Shown piece after piece: positions 32,845 through 45,562 of a stretch of 64,000 nt of DNA. Origin of the DNA: Aralia elata (lineage: Eukaryota > Streptophyta > Magnoliopsida > Apiales > Araliaceae); the NCBI GenBank assembly GCA_034770075.1, contig CM068388.1, positions 65,706,889-65,770,888 of the forward strand, written 5' to 3'. The notes beneath the pieces were generated by a model that was given only the letters and a program-made list of their open reading frames with translations, was not told the origin of the DNA and ran no database searches. The stretch's first letter is position 1. Every line of letters begins with the position of its first letter. Position numbers and translations under genes: made by a program.

Positions 32845-34665
32845 TGAAAGTAGTATGCACACAAGACAATCATATTTGATATGATGTAACATATACTTTG
32901 TAATCTTATTTGGTTATTAATAAAAGGATTAAAGGCATTTTACTTTATCTACATGGTGTTGTTATATTAAATGTGATAAACCCATATTTTTGAGCAATGC
33001 TTTTAGAATCATGATGGTGATCATGCAAATGAGATCTAAATTCTAGATAGCTCACAAACTAAAATCGTTCTTAATCGTTGGATTACTAAAAAGGGGATTA
33101 GTGAATCCGGATAGATTAGTACATACGTTGCTTGCTCTTAGGAAGAGGATGATTGATCTCATAATCATTTGTGTGGAGACACTAAAGCAAGTATGTATGT
33201 GTTTATTGGAGAATAAGTACACTGAACGTGACTCGCTAAGGAATACCTAATGGAGTTTTACTCGCCTGTCAATAGAAATTCCTCTAGTGATAGTATAAGT
33301 GATCCTTGGACTTGAGATCATCATAGTATCTTGTGTATGATGAGTTATGCTTTGACATATCCCTTAAGACCTTTAGGGTATATCAAAGGGTATGATTGGG
33401 TATAATAAGTTGTACATGGAGATAGGTGAATGATCAACAAAGAATCTACCACGTCTAGTAAAAGATGTGAATGTCCTATGTGAATATCCTATGTGATTCG
33501 ATAAATGACAACTCAGTAGTCCTGACTAAGGCAGAATAAAATTAGAAAGGAGTTTTTAATTTGCAGTATTTAGAGTTGTGCATTTGGGAATCGAAATACA
33601 TATAATTAAATAAAATAAGACTTGACAGTAAATCCATGTCTTATATTTAATTGGGACATTGTATGGTAGAAGGATTGAATTGTACGATAACTATGCACTA
33701 AAAGGTTATTTTGTGATTAATGTTGAAATCTATATTATCTGGAAAGTCGTTGATCGCTAAGGGGCTTACCATTATTGTAGAATAAATATTATTTATTTAA
33801 ATGAATTAAATAGTTTAATTTATTTATTTAAATATAATTAAAATTGTTCTAATTGATTTATTCACAACCGGTTTAATATGGAGAACCTAAAAGGTCACAC
33901 CGCAAAAGAAAAAATATTTATTTAAGAAGTAAATGGCATAATTGTAATAATAAGTTAAGTGTATTTAATTTAGTCTATGGAGATAGAATTAATTAAATAA
34001 CTTAATATTTGTTATTTAATATTTTAGAAATATTAAATATAAATTAATAAGAGGAGTCTTATTATTATTATTATTACTATTACTATTATTTAATTCCTAA
34101 TAGGGATTGAAAATTAATTAATAGAAGTACTCTCACATGAATTCCTAAGTGGATTAAGAGCATAATTAATTAAAGGAGTTTAATTATAATAGAAACCCTA
34201 ATCCTAAATAGTTTAGGGAAGGGTTATTCCTACATCTATAAATAAGATGAGTCTTATCATAGATTAGGGTTACACACTCTTGTATTAGATTGTGGAGAGT
34301 ACTTGTAATTTCTATAGAGATAGAAATTAGGGTTTTGCTAACACCCAACTTCTGGAATATTTATTCTTCCTTGGTGGATCACCTCTAGAGGCCAAACACT
34401 TGGGCGGCTAATGTTGATTAAAGGAAGGAATCTCATCGGTGGAATTCGAGGAGAACACGAAGGATTAAGAGTTGAACTTGTACCCAAGGAAGCTTCGATC
34501 TACGAGGGTATAATTCTTATCCTCTTTCTCTTTCATATAATTGATAATTGAACACAATGATAGATCATAGTGATGGTTTGTATTAAAATTTTAAATCCGC
34601 TTTATCGCGTTTCCGCCCCATATATATAATTTGATTGCATGCTTGCATTATATACAAACCTAACA
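32845..34665 (+). repeat. Copia LTR2 (shared by copies A and B)
   Basis: 1821 bp, TGAAAGTAGTATGC to CCTAACA. Preceded by the purine tract GCAAGTGGGAGA and followed by a perfect primer-binding site, so it serves as the 3' LTR of A and the 5' LTR of B. The uninterrupted MULE target TTAATTTA-G lies near 33966-33974. Confidence 0.93.
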
Positions 34666-34666
34666 G

Positions 34667-34679
34667 TGGTATCAGAGCC
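34667..34679 (+). other. Primer-binding site of copia copy B
   Basis: TGGTATCAGAGCC, a standard match to the initiator Met-tRNA 3' end, one base after LTR2. Confidence 0.92.
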
Positions 34680-36675
34680 TAATCCTTGTGTTAATTATTG
34701 ATTTTGATGATTCCATGTATGAATTGATATGCGATACGATCGTATTTTTTTGGCAGAAAATTTTTCGTGAATCTGCATCGCGGCGCGGCCGCACCGCTTC
34801 CAGTTCATTCTAGAACGCGGCCACGCCTGAAACTAGAAAACGTTTATGGGGGTGCAACGCGGTCGCGTCGCTCCTAGTTCAATTTGGAGCGCGGTCGCGC
34901 CGGTCTGCAGAATTTGAAAATTTTTTATTTTGATTTTATTTATTTTCAATTAAGATAAAAGGTTTATTTTGAATTGGAATATGATTAAAATTAAAAGTTT
35001 TATTTTAACTTGGAATTGGATTCCATGTTAACTAGAATAAAAGAGTTTATTCTATTTTGGAATAGAATTTTATTCTATTTTGGAATAGAATTCTATGTTT
35101 CCTAGAATAAAGGAGTTTATTCACATATGGAATAGGATTCCAGGTTTCCTTAAAAATAAAGATGTTTATTTTGATAAGGAATATGATTTAACATATTTTA
35201 TTTTTCAGTAATTTTAAGTTAAAATAAAGGAGTTTATTTTGAACTTGAAATTGAATTCCATGTTAATTAAAATAAAGGAGTTTATTTTGATTTGGAATTT
35301 GATTAAAAATAAAGGAGTTTATTTTTATTCAAAATTGGATAAAATAAAATAAAGAAGTTTATTATGATTCAAATTTTGATTAAAATAAAGGGGTTTATGT
35401 TTGTTTCAAAATTGGATTTCTAGTAAACTTTTAATTGCCCATTAAATGATATCAATGCATATATGGAATGGTTTTATTATTCATGTGATGAATGTTATTT
35501 ATTGATACATATGGAGATATGTATGATAATAAATAGGGATTGATTGTGGACTATTGACCAATGTGTGATTGGATTTATTTTAGAGGATGCTTAAATGTAT
35601 GGATTTTTATAAATGAGATCTGCGTATCTCGTCTTCTCTAATTTTTTCTTAATATAAATTCTATCTCCCTCCTATGTACTTTCCCTTGACTGCTGATCAA
35701 GGTTTCTATTTATTTTAAATAGTTTATGTAATAGGACTAGTTAGAATTATTTTGAAGAATTGGAGACAAAGGAGCAAGGAGCGCTTGAAGACCCATTTGT
35801 AATGGAGTCCGGGTTTAAATGTAATAGTTATATTTAAATTTAATTCTTGCACCCTAGGTTTGACCTTTTGGTTCACTTGGTGGCTCTAGTGAACCAAACT
35901 AGAATAAAAGTTCATAATCAATCTGAGTAGAATATAGTATTCTATATGTGCATGTTTACTATATATATTATATATTATACAACATGCTTCGCATGTTAAA
36001 TAATATGACACGTATTTTATGTATATATGTGCATGCGTGCTAAACAAGATGAGACTAATAATAACAAACCCCTCAAAAATATTATATTAAGTCCTAAACG
36101 TTCAAAGATATTAGCAATATCGAACATCACTTTCTAGCATGGTAAAGCAATAGAGTATTAAATATTTAATATGAGTTTGTTGTGCACACACAAGGCGAGT
36201 ATTAAATATTTAAGATGTTGTTTTATCACATTTGATGCTTATTAAGGAATTGAACATTACTGCTTTGTTGTGCACACACAAGGGCGGTCTTTTTCTCTTC
36301 ACATATATGGAAGTGCTAGGTTGGACTTAACTTAGACTATTTTAGTTCGGATGTGCACACACTTGACCATTATAATCTAAGAGGCAAAATACAAGGAGTT
36401 ACATAGTGATGTAATTGGCAATAGTTGTCTACCTATTTATTTATATATAGTTTGTTGTGCACACACAAGGCTATATATATTTGAAATGAGATCCTTATTC
36501 TCGCTAGCAAATCTTTAATTAGATTTGTCGAACTATATATTGAGGGTAATATAGTTTGATGAAAAGTGAGAGATGCCAATTTAAAATAAAGACCTAATTT
36601 ATTTTGGTAATTAATTAAGAAATGGATGTATGCTAAAATATTGTTAAATTACAAATTCATTTACAGAATTTTACA
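34680..36675 (+). other. Untranslated leader of copia copy B
   Basis: No gene. GC-rich patch 34771-34912, AATAAAGGAGTTTATTTT-type imperfect repeats 34945-35410, and four hairpins TTGTG-CACA-CACAA at 36180, 36268, 36350 and 36455, at the same spacings as in A. Confidence 0.7.
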
Positions 36676-37560
36676 ATATCTAATTTACTATCACTGCGGA
36701 GCATATTAGATGCTAATTAACTGGACCAAATTAAAAAGACTGGTTAAAGAATTTGAGAATAGTTCTCAAGACTGAAAAGTTATCTTATGTCCTTAATATG
36801 CCTATCCCTACAATGGTTGCAGACAATGCCTCAGAGCAAGATATTGCTACTTTTAAAAAGTGGCAAGATGATGCACAGTTGGCTCAATGCATCATGCTCG
36901 CATCCATGAGTAACGAGCTTTAGCGTCAGCATGAAACTATGGATGCTCCTATTGTACTCCAGCACTTTCAAGGAGTTGAATGGTGAGAAAAGTAAGACTG
37001 CTAGATATTAGATATCTAAGGAGCTCTTCCAATCTAGAATGACCAATGACATTACAGTACAGACTCGTGTCCTTAAAATGATCAATTCGATTGAACAATT
37101 AGGACAACAAGGTTTTGTCATGGATGGAGAGTTAATCCAAGATTTGATCTTACAATCACTTCCGGACTCTTTCTCACAATTTGTTGTAAATTTCCACGTG
37201 AATAAGCTATATGTCAGCCTGCCTGAGTTACTTAAACACGTTGAAAAACTATAAAGAGTCACTTTCTAACCAAGAAAGACCAAGTCTTACTGGTAGATGA
37301 TTCTTCCAGGAAACGGAAGAGGGCCAAAGGATCTTCTTAAAAGGAGAACAATTCAAAGAAGGTATAAGGAAAGGCAATAACTAAGGACACTCAGAACAAA
37401 ACTGATGCAGATAGCAAAGGAGTTTGCTTCCACTGCAATAAGCCTGAACACTGGAAAGGAAACTGTAAGGAGCATCTTGCAGAGGCTAACCAGAAGAAGC
37501 TTAGTGAAGCTTCGGTTACAGATATAGGTTTGTTCATTATTGAAATAAATCTTTCTATAA
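36676..37560 (+). pseudogene. gag of copia copy B, decayed
   Basis: The start codon seen in A is ATA here (36676-36678). The frame is better kept than in A over 37039-37254 (MINSIEQLGQQGFVMDGEL ... LPDSFSQFVVNFHVNKLYVS). The zinc knuckle is intact: CFHCNKPEHWKGNC (about 37423-37464). Several stops remain elsewhere. Confidence 0.8.
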
Positions 37561-38520
37561 GTCAAGGTTCTACTTGGGTATTGGATACCGGCTATAGTTC
37601 TCACGTATGCAATCCAATACAAAGACTAAGCAGAAGTAGAAAGCTAAACAAAGAGTAAGTAATCTTACGTGCGGAGAATGAAGTAATGGTTGCTACATTA
37701 GCCGTAGGAACTTATAGTTTAGCGTTGCCTACAGGCAAGTCTGTTAAGTTAATAAGTTGTTATTATGTTCCAGTTCTCTTAAGAAACATTATTACTTCCG
37801 TTGTTGGACAAGGAAGGTTCTGGTATTATATTTAAGAATAATTGTTGTTCTATTTATAATGATAATATTTTGTTTGAAACTGAAAGATCACTTGATGGAC
37901 TTTGTAAACTTGACTTACATGAAAAATAATTTTGCAAATTGAACAAACTAGTAAAAGAAAAGGAGATGATCATTCAAAGAGTTGAATATATGTATTTGAT
38001 GAAATACAAGTCTGAATCATTTGAAAGGTTCTAAGAATTCAGAAGTGAAACAAATTGACAAAGTATTAATATTCTTTGATCAGATCGAGGAAGGAATACT
38101 TGTGCAATAAATTTCTAGATCATCTCAAAATGATATTTTCTCATAATGGACACCTCCTGATACGCAATAATTGATTGGTGTATCTAAAAGGAAAAATTGT
38201 ACCTTGTTGGACATGGTGCGATCCATAATAATTTTTACCGACATTCCAGTATCCACCTGGGGTTATACCCTAGAAATGACTACATATCTACAAAATAAAA
38301 TAACCTCAAAATTCAGCCCCAAGACTCCATAAAAGTTATGGATAGGGAAGATTCCTAGTCTTAAATATGTTAAGATAAGGGGTTGTCCAACTTATGTGAA
38401 AAGGTTTCAAAAGATAAGTTTGGGACAAAATCTGACAAGTGCAGGTTTGTGGGATATCCTAAAGAAAGTTTAGGGTATTATTACTATAATCATACACGTT
38501 GCCTTCTTGGATAAAAGTGT
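37561..38520 (+). pseudogene. Protease and partial integrase of copia copy B, decayed
   Basis: Protease motif WVLDTGYSSHVCN (about 37576-37614), then a short stretch of protease C-terminus. Integrase is partly deleted: only text from MKYKSESFERF (about 38001) onward matches the second half of the core and the C-terminus (SLGYYYYNHTRCLLG, about 38468-38512). The zinc-binding part and the first catalytic region are absent. Confidence 0.72.
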
Positions 38521-40089
38521 TTATCATTGAAGGAGCTAGTGGGAGGATAATAGATCTTGAAGGAGCTCAAGAACCACAAAGAACTTTCAGTCAAACCGAA
38601 GAACCTGTAGATAGACCTATTGTGCCACAACCGAATCGTAAATCTGGAAGAGTACCGAAGATAAATAGGAGGTATGGATTCATCATAGAGGATGATGATG
38701 AGGTACGCATCATAGATGATGATGATCCAGTTATATACGATGAGGCTATGAGTAGTAGACACTCAGAGAAATGGCAAATGGCCATGAAATCCGAAATGGA
38801 CTCCATGTATGAGAACCAAGTATAGACTCTGGTTACTCCACCGAAAGGCATAGTGCCTAAAGGTGTATATGGGTCTTTAAGAGAAAGACTGGGGCAAATG
38901 GCAAGGTGGAGACCTATAAGACTAGACCTGTTTAAAAGGTTTCAAATAAAGTCAAGGAGTTGACTGTGATAAAACCTTATTGCCGGGTAATGCTCAAGTC
39001 CATTTGGATTTTGCTTGTGATTGCAGCTTATTACGAAATCTGGCAAAATAGATGTGGAGACATCCTTCCTCAATGAAGACTTGAGGAGAATGTATGTATG
39101 ATACAGCCATAGGAATTTATTTCAAAGGTTGAAGTAAATCGTGTATGTAAGCTACAATGATCCATTTATGAATTGAAACAAGCTTCTCAAAGATGGAACA
39201 TTCGTTTTGATGAGACAATCAAAAGAGTTTGATTTTATCAAAAACGAAAATGAACCTAGTGTGTACAAAAGGGTCAGTGGGAGCACCATGACATTCCTAG
39301 TATTATATGTTGATATACTACTAACAAGGAATGACACACCAATGCTACAATCAGTAAAGATAAAAATTGTCTAAACATTCCTTCATGAATAACTTGGGAG
39401 GAACATCCTATAAATTGGGGATATAAATCTATATAGATAGATTTAAATGGATGTTTGGCTTGACCCAATGAACGTATATTCATTCGATGCTAAAGGCATT
39501 TAGCATGGCAAACTCCAAGAGAGGTCTCATGATGATGAGCCATGGAGTGTATCTCTCTAAAATTGTCTCCAATTTAAAGAGAGATCGCATGAGTTACTAT
39601 CATGTATGCAATGAATATACAAGGCTTGATGTTGATCAGTCATATTCTAGGGAAGATCACTATGAGACAGTGATAAACATCTTTAAGTACTTAACCGGTA
39701 TTGAAGATGTGATTATGATTCATGGTAGGTATGAATAAAACTAGAGGGTTAAACAAACTCAAGTTTTTTTTAAACTGACCAAGACGATAACAAATCCACT
39801 TTAGGGTAAATTGTTACCTCAAATGGTGGTGCAATGAAATTGGAAAGGTTCTAAACAGCAAAGAGTTGTTGATTTAGTAACAAAGACAAAGTATATAGCT
39901 GTAAGTGAAACTGCAAGTTGATTGTTTTGATGAAAAGTTCATCACAGAACTAGGAATAGTTCCTAAGTCTCATCTTGGATTCAAACATGTATTGTGGCAC
40001 TTTCATTTGATTAGTAAAATCATTGAAAGAGAAGAAGTCACTATAGAGATAGTGGACTCTCAAGAACAACATTGCATATCCATTTACTG
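38499..40089 (+). pseudogene. Reverse transcriptase / RNase H of copia copy B, decayed
   Basis: Opens with the acidic linker segment 38499-38825 (SGRVPKINRRYGF, EDDDEVRIIDDDD, EKWQMAMKSEMDSMYENQV), the usual start of copia RT, followed by broken RT blocks including LVLYVDILLTRND (about 39299-39334, altered YVDD region) and RNase H remnants to the segment 39905-40090. Many stops and frameshifts. Confidence 0.75.
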
Positions 40090-40176
40090 AAGTTTTATCC
40101 AATAACAAGATGATCGTCACTTAGAGAAGAAGAGTATTAGATACCATGGCGATTGGCTTTAGTGCAAGTGGGAGAT

Positions 40177-41967
40177 TGAAAGTAGTATGCACGCAAGCCA
40201 ATCATATTTGATATGATGTAGCATATACTTTGTAATCTTATTCGATTATAAAAGGCATTTTACTTTATCTACATGGTGCTGTTATATTAAATGTGATAAA
40301 TCCGTAGTTTTGAGCAATGCTTTTAGAATCATGATGGTGATCATGCTAATGAGATCTAAATTCTAGATAGCTCACAAACTAAAATCGTTCCTAATCGTTG
40401 GATTACTAAAAAGGGGATTAGTGAATCCGGATAGATTAGTACATACGTTGCTTGCTCTTAGGAAGAGGATGATTGATCTCATAATCATTTGTGTGGAGAC
40501 ACTAAAGCAAGTATGTATGTGTTTATTGGAGAATAAGTACACTGAACGTAACTCGCTAAGGAATACCTAATGGAGTTTTACTCGCCTGTCAATACGAATT
40601 CCTCTAGTGATAGTAGTACAAGTGATTATTGGACTTGAGATCATCATAGTATCTTGTGTATGATGAGTTATGCTTTGACATGTTCCTTAAGACATTTAGG
40701 GTATATCAAAGGGTATGATTGGGTATAATAAGTTGTACATGGAGATAGGTGAATGATCAACAAAAAATCTACCACGTCTAGTAAAAGATGTGAATGTCCT
40801 ATGTGATTCGATAAATGACAACTCAGTAGTCCTTGACCAAGGCAGAATGAAATTAGAAAGGAGTTTCTAATTTGCATTATTTAGAGTTGTACATTTGGGA
40901 ATAGAAATACATATAATTAAATAAAATAAGACTTGACAGTAAATCCATGTCTTATATTTAATTGGGATATTGTATGGTAGAAGGATTGAATTGTACGATA
41001 ACTATGCACTGAAAGGTTCTTTTGTGATTAATGTTGAAATCTATATTATTTGGAAAGTCGCTAAGGGAGCTTACCCTTATTGTAAAATAAATATTATTTA
41101 TTTAAATGAATTAAAAAGTTTACTTTATTTATTTAAATATAATTAGAATTGTTCTAATTGATTTATTCACAACCGGTTTAATATGGAGAACCTAAAAGGT
41201 CACACCGCAAAAGAAAAAATATTTATTTAAGAAGTAAATGGCATAATTGTAATAATAAGTTAAGTGTATTTCATTTAGTCTATGGAGATAGAATAAATTA
41301 AATAGCTTAATATTTATTATTTAATATTTTGAAAATATTAAATATAAATTAATAAGAGGCGTCTTATTATTATTATTATTACTATTACTATTATTTAATT
41401 CCTAATAGGGATTGGAAAATAATTAATAGAAGTACTCTCACATGAATTTCTAATTGGATTAGGAGCATAATTAATTAAAGGAGTTTAATTATAATAGAAA
41501 CTCTAATCCTAAATAGTTTAGGGAAGGGTATTCCTACATCTATAAATAAGAGGAGTCGTATCATAAATTAGGGTTACACACTCTTGCATTAGATTGTGGA
41601 GAGTACTTGCCATTTCTATAGAGATAGAAACTAGGGTTTTGCCAACACCCAACTTCTGGAATATTTATTCTTCCTTGGTGGATCACCTCTAGAGGCCAAA
41701 CACTTGGGTGACTAATGTTGATCAAAGAAAGGAATCTCATCAGTGGAATTCGAGGAGAACACGAAGGACTAGGAGTTGAACTTGTACCCGAGGAAGCTTT
41801 GATCTACGAGGTATAATTCTTATCCTCTTTCTCTTTCGTATAATTGATAATTCAACACAAGGATAGATCATGGTGATGGTTTGTATTAAAATTTTAAAAT
41901 CCGTTTTATCGCGCTTCCGTCCCATATATGTAATTTGATTGCGTGCTTACATTATATACAAACCTAA
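40177..41967 (+). repeat. Copia LTR3, 3' end clipped
   Basis: Starts TGAAAGTAGTATGC after the purine tract. It ends AAACCTAA and then passes without a target duplication into the gypsy LTR (AAAGATGAGTAG), so the last few bases and the flank were lost in a deletion or recombination. Confidence 0.9.
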
Positions 41968-44900
41968 AAAGATGAGTAGTCAAATAGACTATGAACATAT
42001 TTTAAGAAATCAACCGCTTGATTGACCCTTTTAGGTTACTGTTTCAGAAGTTTGTACTAGAGGGGATCAACCTCTTGTACACCATGTATATGCATAACAT
42101 TTATTTCTGCTTTGTATCTATTATTAGATATTTAGGAAACTCCCCTATATGTAGGGTTGTTCATCTCAGTCTAAGAATCCGCACCATCAATTGGTTTGGA
42201 TTGCTTTTAAAATCTTTATCATGCATATGTCTAGCCGAACAATGGCTTAGACTCATATTTGAACAGTTCATGAATAATAGAACTTTAAATAATGATGCAG
42301 TTCCAATAACTATATCGAATTTGAATGCACTATGTGCGAATATCAATAATATTGATGTGGAATAATTTTAAAGTAATTAAACCACTTAGCACATGCTTGA
42401 GAAATAATACTTGAGCACAAATCAAGTAAATTGGAATGAAGTAAAAAGTTTGAGGTAAGGGACTTGCCTGATTGTCGACTTACAACTATCTAGCTTTATG
42501 CAACTCTCTTCAATTGACCTAACATTAATAATGTTGGTCTATCACTTAACATTGCGTATAATTGTAAATTGATACGCTTACTTATGCTATTTATTTAGCA
42601 AATAAGTCAATCACATAGCACAAATAATTTAATAAACTATCATTAATCCTATAAGACATTAATTGATCGTAGGTTAATGATTTAATTAATTAACAATGTT
42701 TTCCTTAAGTGATAAACACTTATTAAACCCTTAAACAATTAATTATAATTATTTAATTAATGTGTTATTTAAACTCTCTTTATTTTATTAACTTTATCTT
42801 CATTTAATTACTATGTAATATTAATTAAATAGTTAGTAATTAATTCTCTTTAGTTATTATTTAATAATAAATAATAACTAACTATGTTTATTTATTATTT
42901 AAAGTTAATCCAATAATAATAATTAAATTATTAACCTCATTTGTTTTTAGTTATTACCTAATAGTAATAATAATTAATTAATTAATTATCCTTATTTATT
43001 ATTTAATATTAATTAAATAATAAATTATTAATTTATTAGTGTATTTGTCTTTAATTATTATTTAATAATAAATAACTATTTATCCTTATTTATTATTTAA
43101 TAGTAATTAAATAATAAATAAATAATTTAATTGTATTTATACTTAATTATTATTTAACAGTAATTAAATATTAATTAATTAATTAATTATACTTATTTAT
43201 TATTTAATGTTAATTAAATAATAAACAATTAATTTCTATTAACTTTACTTATCTTTAATCATTATTTAATGTTAATTAAATAACAATTAATTATTTATTT
43301 ATTCTGATTTATTATTTGATCTTAGTTAAATAATAAATAACTAACCTATTAATTTTATTTCCCTTTTATTATTATTTAATATTAATTAAATAATTATAAA
43401 TTAATTATTTATCTTTATTTACATTTTAATCCTCAATTAAATAATAAATGATTAATTTATTCATTTTAACATTCCGTTATTATTATTAAATAATTTAATA
43501 ACATATTTAATAATAATTTATTGCTAATTTTCTCTAATTATTAGTTAATTAATAATTAATTAGTGTATTTTTGCACCTTAATTATTATCAAAAATACTTA
43601 ATTTCTTAATTAACCTTACTTATTATTTAATATTGCTTAAATAATAAGTAATTAGTGTGTTTATCATTTTTCAGAAATTAAAATTAGTTATTTACTATTT
43701 TTCCTTTAATTAGTAAAATTTAATCATTTAATAATTATAGAAATTACTAAATGACATGCTAAAAATACAAACTAAATTTTATAAAATACTACACGAAATT
43801 TCAAGTAACTTTCCAGTTCGGCGCATCGCCGGAACCGGCCGGATTCTGGGTTTTCCAAATTCTCCTAGATTTAGAGTCCTTTACGGAAACTTGAATAAAA
43901 TAAAATTTACAACTCCGATTGAGGTTTAGTCAGTCTCGTTGGATTCGTATCTTTACGAACTACAAGATTCTATCATTGTATCAATTATTTGGATAAGCTT
44001 TGGTAACTGAAAATAGCCCGAAAATGGACTGTTCGTTCGTAACTTCCGACAGTGGGGTGTTTTGAAAACAAAATCATATCTCTCTCATTTTAACTTATTT
44101 TTAAGTGATTCCAATGAGGTTTTGTTTTTAACTTACCCATAATATACCAGAAAAATAAAAATTCTAAAAATAATTTGTAGATTTCAAAATGTGCAATTAA
44201 TTCAAACAAACTACGTTTTGTTCGTCGGTAAAAAATGTTTTAAGCATACTCTCAACATTTTTGACATAAACACATACTAATACACAAGTTAAATTCATGT
44301 TAACCTATATAAGCATATCTAGCATGATTTTAGCCATTTAGAACTTGAACTTAGCATATCTACCATAAAAATTAAAAGAAAGCCAAGATTAGGGTTTTTA
44401 AGGTTTTTTTTCATTACCTCCTAGACTTGATGGCTCTTTTCCTTCTTCTTCCAAAGTATGCAATGAAGGTGGATGACATCCAAAGCTCCTCTCCTTAATG
44501 GCTTTAATACTCTCTAACCACCCACACTTGAAGGTTTAATGAATTTCTATGGTTTAATGAATTTCTATGGTTTCCTTTCACCTCCTCTCTCTAACTGTCT
44601 CTTTCTTTTTCTTGAGAGTCGCTCTCTCTAGAGCTACTAACAAATGTGAAAAATGAAGTATTCTAAGTGGTCAAGGATGGTGTAGGGTGATTTAAATTTT
44701 CTCTACCAAAAACATACTTACAAATTCTATATTTATACATTTTATCCCCAACTTTATCTATCTAGTTAACTTGGAGATTTTCCACCAGTGAAAGAGCTTA
44801 GATGAAGATTACATTAGAATCTTATCTACAACTTTATCTTTCAAGCCAACTTGGGAATTACATGGGACCTACTTGGTCCCAACCCATTATCCCCTAATTT

Positions 44901-45518
44901 TGATTTATTTTTATTGTCTAATTTGGAGGATAATTGACAAATACTTGACATTTTACTAAATGTACCAAGTGGACTAATGTTTGGGCTACCAAATAATTTT
45001 CCTTGGGCTATAATAATTAAAACATTGGACTACTAGCATAATTAATAATTAATTCAAGTAGTGGGCTAGTTTAATTAATTAAATGATCTCACATTAATTA
45101 TCTACAAGTCTAATACACAATTAATTATTTGGGATTGTTTAAATAATTTACTAGGCTAGTCCATTAACATTCAATTACATACTTGGACTATTAAATATAA
45201 ATATTCGTACTACACATTTTTCTTATTAACTAATACTCATATTAACTAATTTACAAAATTAATTTACTTACTATATTCAATTTAATTGAATATTTAATTA
45301 ATAAACAACCTTATCAATTTCCTTGATATTAAACCCTAGGGTTAGTCTGCTAATTTAAATACTATTAGTGTGACTCCTTTAAATTCCAAAATAACAAATA
45401 ATCACATAGATTATTAATCACACACAAAGGTTTAAATTAAACCGCACAAAGTTAATTCATTAGGAATTACTTTATTTATTTAATTAATAATGAAGTTGAA
45501 AAATTCCCGATCATTACA
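41968..45518 (-). repeat. 3' LTR of the gypsy element, outer end truncated
   Basis: Colinear with 56228-59283 from AAAGATGAGTAG onward. Missing the outer about 460 bp (present at 55762-56227). It has a long AT-rich palindromic minisatellite (42850-43565) much larger than in the other LTR. The plus frame 42018-42365 (115 aa), also present at 56276-56623, is antisense LTR DNA and is not a gene. Confidence 0.9.
42850..43565. repeat. AT-rich minisatellite of palindromic units inside the gypsy 3' LTR
   Basis: About 13 imperfect units of roughly 50-60 bp, each built around a near-palindrome of the type TTATTTAATATTAATTAAATAA. The 5' LTR keeps only about 195 bp of it (57108-57303). Confidence 0.85.
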
Positions 45519-45530
45519 TTCTCCCCCTAT
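45519..45530 (-). other. Polypurine tract of the gypsy element
   Basis: Minus strand ATAGGGGGAGAA directly before the LTR start TGTAATGATCGGG. Confidence 0.85.
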
Positions 45531-45562
45531 AAGAATTTCGTCCTCGGAATTACAACATAAGG

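Larger units (their letters stand above)
34666..40176 (+). mobile_element. Copia internal region B
   Basis: 5.5 kb, colinear with A from about 35160 onward but with an unrelated first part of the leader that holds a GC-rich patch (34771-34912). gag 36676-37560, protease near 37575, partial integrase 37960-38520, RT/RNase H to 40089, purine tract before 40177. No solo LTR in pol. Decayed. Confidence 0.85.
12943..41967 (+). mobile_element. Tandem Ty1/copia array: LTR1 - internal A - LTR2 - internal B - LTR3
   Basis: Three LTRs of the same family in the same orientation (12943-26140 interrupted, 32845-34665, 40177-41967) alternate with two different internal regions (26141-32844 and 34666-40176). 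LTRs begin TGAAAGTAGTATGC and end ACAAACCTAACA. Primer-binding sites complementary to initiator Met-tRNA follow LTR1 and LTR2, and a purine tract (GCAAGTGGGAGA) precedes LTR2 and LTR3. gag/pol remnants are Ty1/copia in order (protease-integrase-RT-RNaseH). The shared middle LTR indicates unequal homologous recombination between LTRs of related copies. Flanks do not show a target duplication; both outer borders look deleted. Confidence 0.85.

Noticed and set aside
42018..42365. 115-aa plus-strand frame with a close copy at 56276-56623
   Set aside because: The two copies lie at matching places in the two LTRs of the minus-strand gypsy element; conservation is due to LTR duplication, and the text has no domain.
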